Shown here one piece after another: positions 63,836-64,000 of a stretch of 64,000 bases of DNA. Source of the stretch: Eutrigla gurnardus (lineage: Eukaryota > Chordata > Actinopteri > Perciformes > Triglidae); the NCBI GenBank assembly GCA_963514095.1, contig CAUPSS010000255.1, positions 62,001 through 126,000 of the forward strand. The letters run 5' to 3'. The stretch's first letter is position 1. Each line of letters opens with the position of its first letter. The notes beneath the pieces were generated by a model. The model made no database searches and had not been told where the DNA came from. It was given only the letters and a program-made list of their open reading frames with translations. A program made the position numbers and the translations under genes.

Positions 63836-64000
63836 AGACTGGTTACCTGTCTGTCTCTACACGTCTCCCTGTGATAGACTGGTTACCTGTCTGTCTCTAC
63901 ATGTCTCCCTGTGATAGACTGGTTACCTGTCTGTCTCTACATGTCGGCCCTGTGATAGACTGGTTACCTGTCTGTCTCTACATGTCAGCCCTGTGATAGA

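Larger units (their letters stand above)
1..64000 (+). repeat. Satellite array, 40/41-bp monomer
   Basis: Every stretch I read is a head-to-tail copy of one monomer in one orientation. The 40-bp type (260-299) begins GTGATAGACTGG and ends CTCCCT, CCCCCT or CTCCAT; the 41-bp type (179-219) ends CAGCCCT, CGGCCCT or CGGCCCC. The usual 40-bp unit is 19/40 G+C, contains no CpG, and is strongly asymmetric on this strand (15 T against 6 A, 11 C against 8 G). Each unit normally has a GGTTACC or GGTCACC heptamer and an ACATGT palindrome. TGA and TAG lie side by side in one frame of every unit. There is no gap of unique sequence anywhere and no gene. Satellite identity is seen directly. A heterochromatic or subtelomeric location and a fish host are inference. 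Confidence 0.98.

Noticed and set aside
1..64000. CRISPR array, because repeats are regularly spaced
   Set aside because: The units abut with no unique spacers between them, and the variable bases are a small set of recurring variants.
1..64000. Telomeric or simple microsatellite DNA (short CTGT/TGTC runs)
   Set aside because: The CTGTCTGTCTCT run is a fixed part of each 40-bp unit, not an independent expansion, and no telomere hexamer repeats were seen.
1..64000. CENP-B box or other known centromere motif
   Set aside because: The usual monomer has no CpG and no TTCG...CGGG arrangement. A centromeric role cannot be argued from the sequence.
1..64000. Hairpin from GTCTCTAC pairing with GATAGAC within the monomer
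   Set aside because: Only a few imperfect pairs form over a long loop, and no compensating changes are seen among variants.
1..64000. Genes, tRNA, rRNA, transposase or bacterial operon content
   Set aside because: Every region scanned is satellite monomer. The reverse strand carries TAA (in GGTAACC) and TAG (in ATGTAGAGA) in each unit, so no long reverse frame is possible.

Overview
The whole 64-kb window is one uninterrupted tandem satellite array. I see no unique sequence, no credible gene, no RNA gene and no transposon. The monomer exists in two lengths. The 40-bp form (example 260-299) opens with GTGATAGACTGG, continues TTACCTGTCTGTC, carries the palindrome ACATGT and ends CTCCCT, CCCCCT or CTCCAT. 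The 41-bp form (example 179-219) is the same until its end, which is CAGCCCT, CGGCCCT or CGGCCCC. At about 40.3 bp per unit the window holds roughly 1,590 monomers, all in the same orientation. Both window edges fall inside the array, so it continues on both sides.

The organism is almost certainly a eukaryote, because long homogeneous arrays with nested higher-order repeats (HORs) are typical of heterochromatic, subtelomeric or pericentromeric DNA. The stretch CCCTGTGATAGACTGG followed by ACCTGTC resembles, from memory, a motif common in dispersed repeats of ray-finned fish. A teleost is therefore my best guess, but it is unverified. The 41-bp variants form a CpG-to-TpG/CpA series, which suggests a methylated genome and fits a vertebrate.

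Layout. (1) 1-10.7 kb: a 30-monomer HOR of 1,213 bp (module A, 15 monomers, 604 bp; module B, 15 monomers, 609 bp) with a 31-monomer, 1,255-bp derivative, plus a 3.1-kb direct repeat at offset 3,629. (2) 10.7-40.9 kb: a different family, dominated by ten copies of a 922-bp, 23-monomer cassette (called D here). D copies are nested in larger duplications at offsets 3,386, 2,455, 2,088, 8,290 and 9,216 bp; the 9,216-bp unit carries three D copies in each repeat. (3) 41-54 kb: mosaic HORs rich in CTGTAC monomers and CAGCCCTAT ends, with repeats at offsets 3,188 and 2,709 and local tandem units of 723, 602 and 486 bp. (4) 54-61 kb: three copies of a roughly 1.2-1.4-kb block (offsets 3,305, 1,213-1,214 and 4,518). 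(5) 61-64 kb: a short block repeated at 561 and 1,528 bp.

Almost all length differences between repeat copies are whole monomers (40, 120 and 203 bp), the signature of unequal exchange in register. Only two monomers (38920-38958 and 57833-57871) break the 40/41 rule; each is 39 bp. The open reading frames of 62-81 codons are a by-product of alternating 40- and 41-bp units (81 bp = 27 codons) and are not called as genes. I found no previously undescribed gene system. The interest lies in satellite architecture and its recent amplification history.
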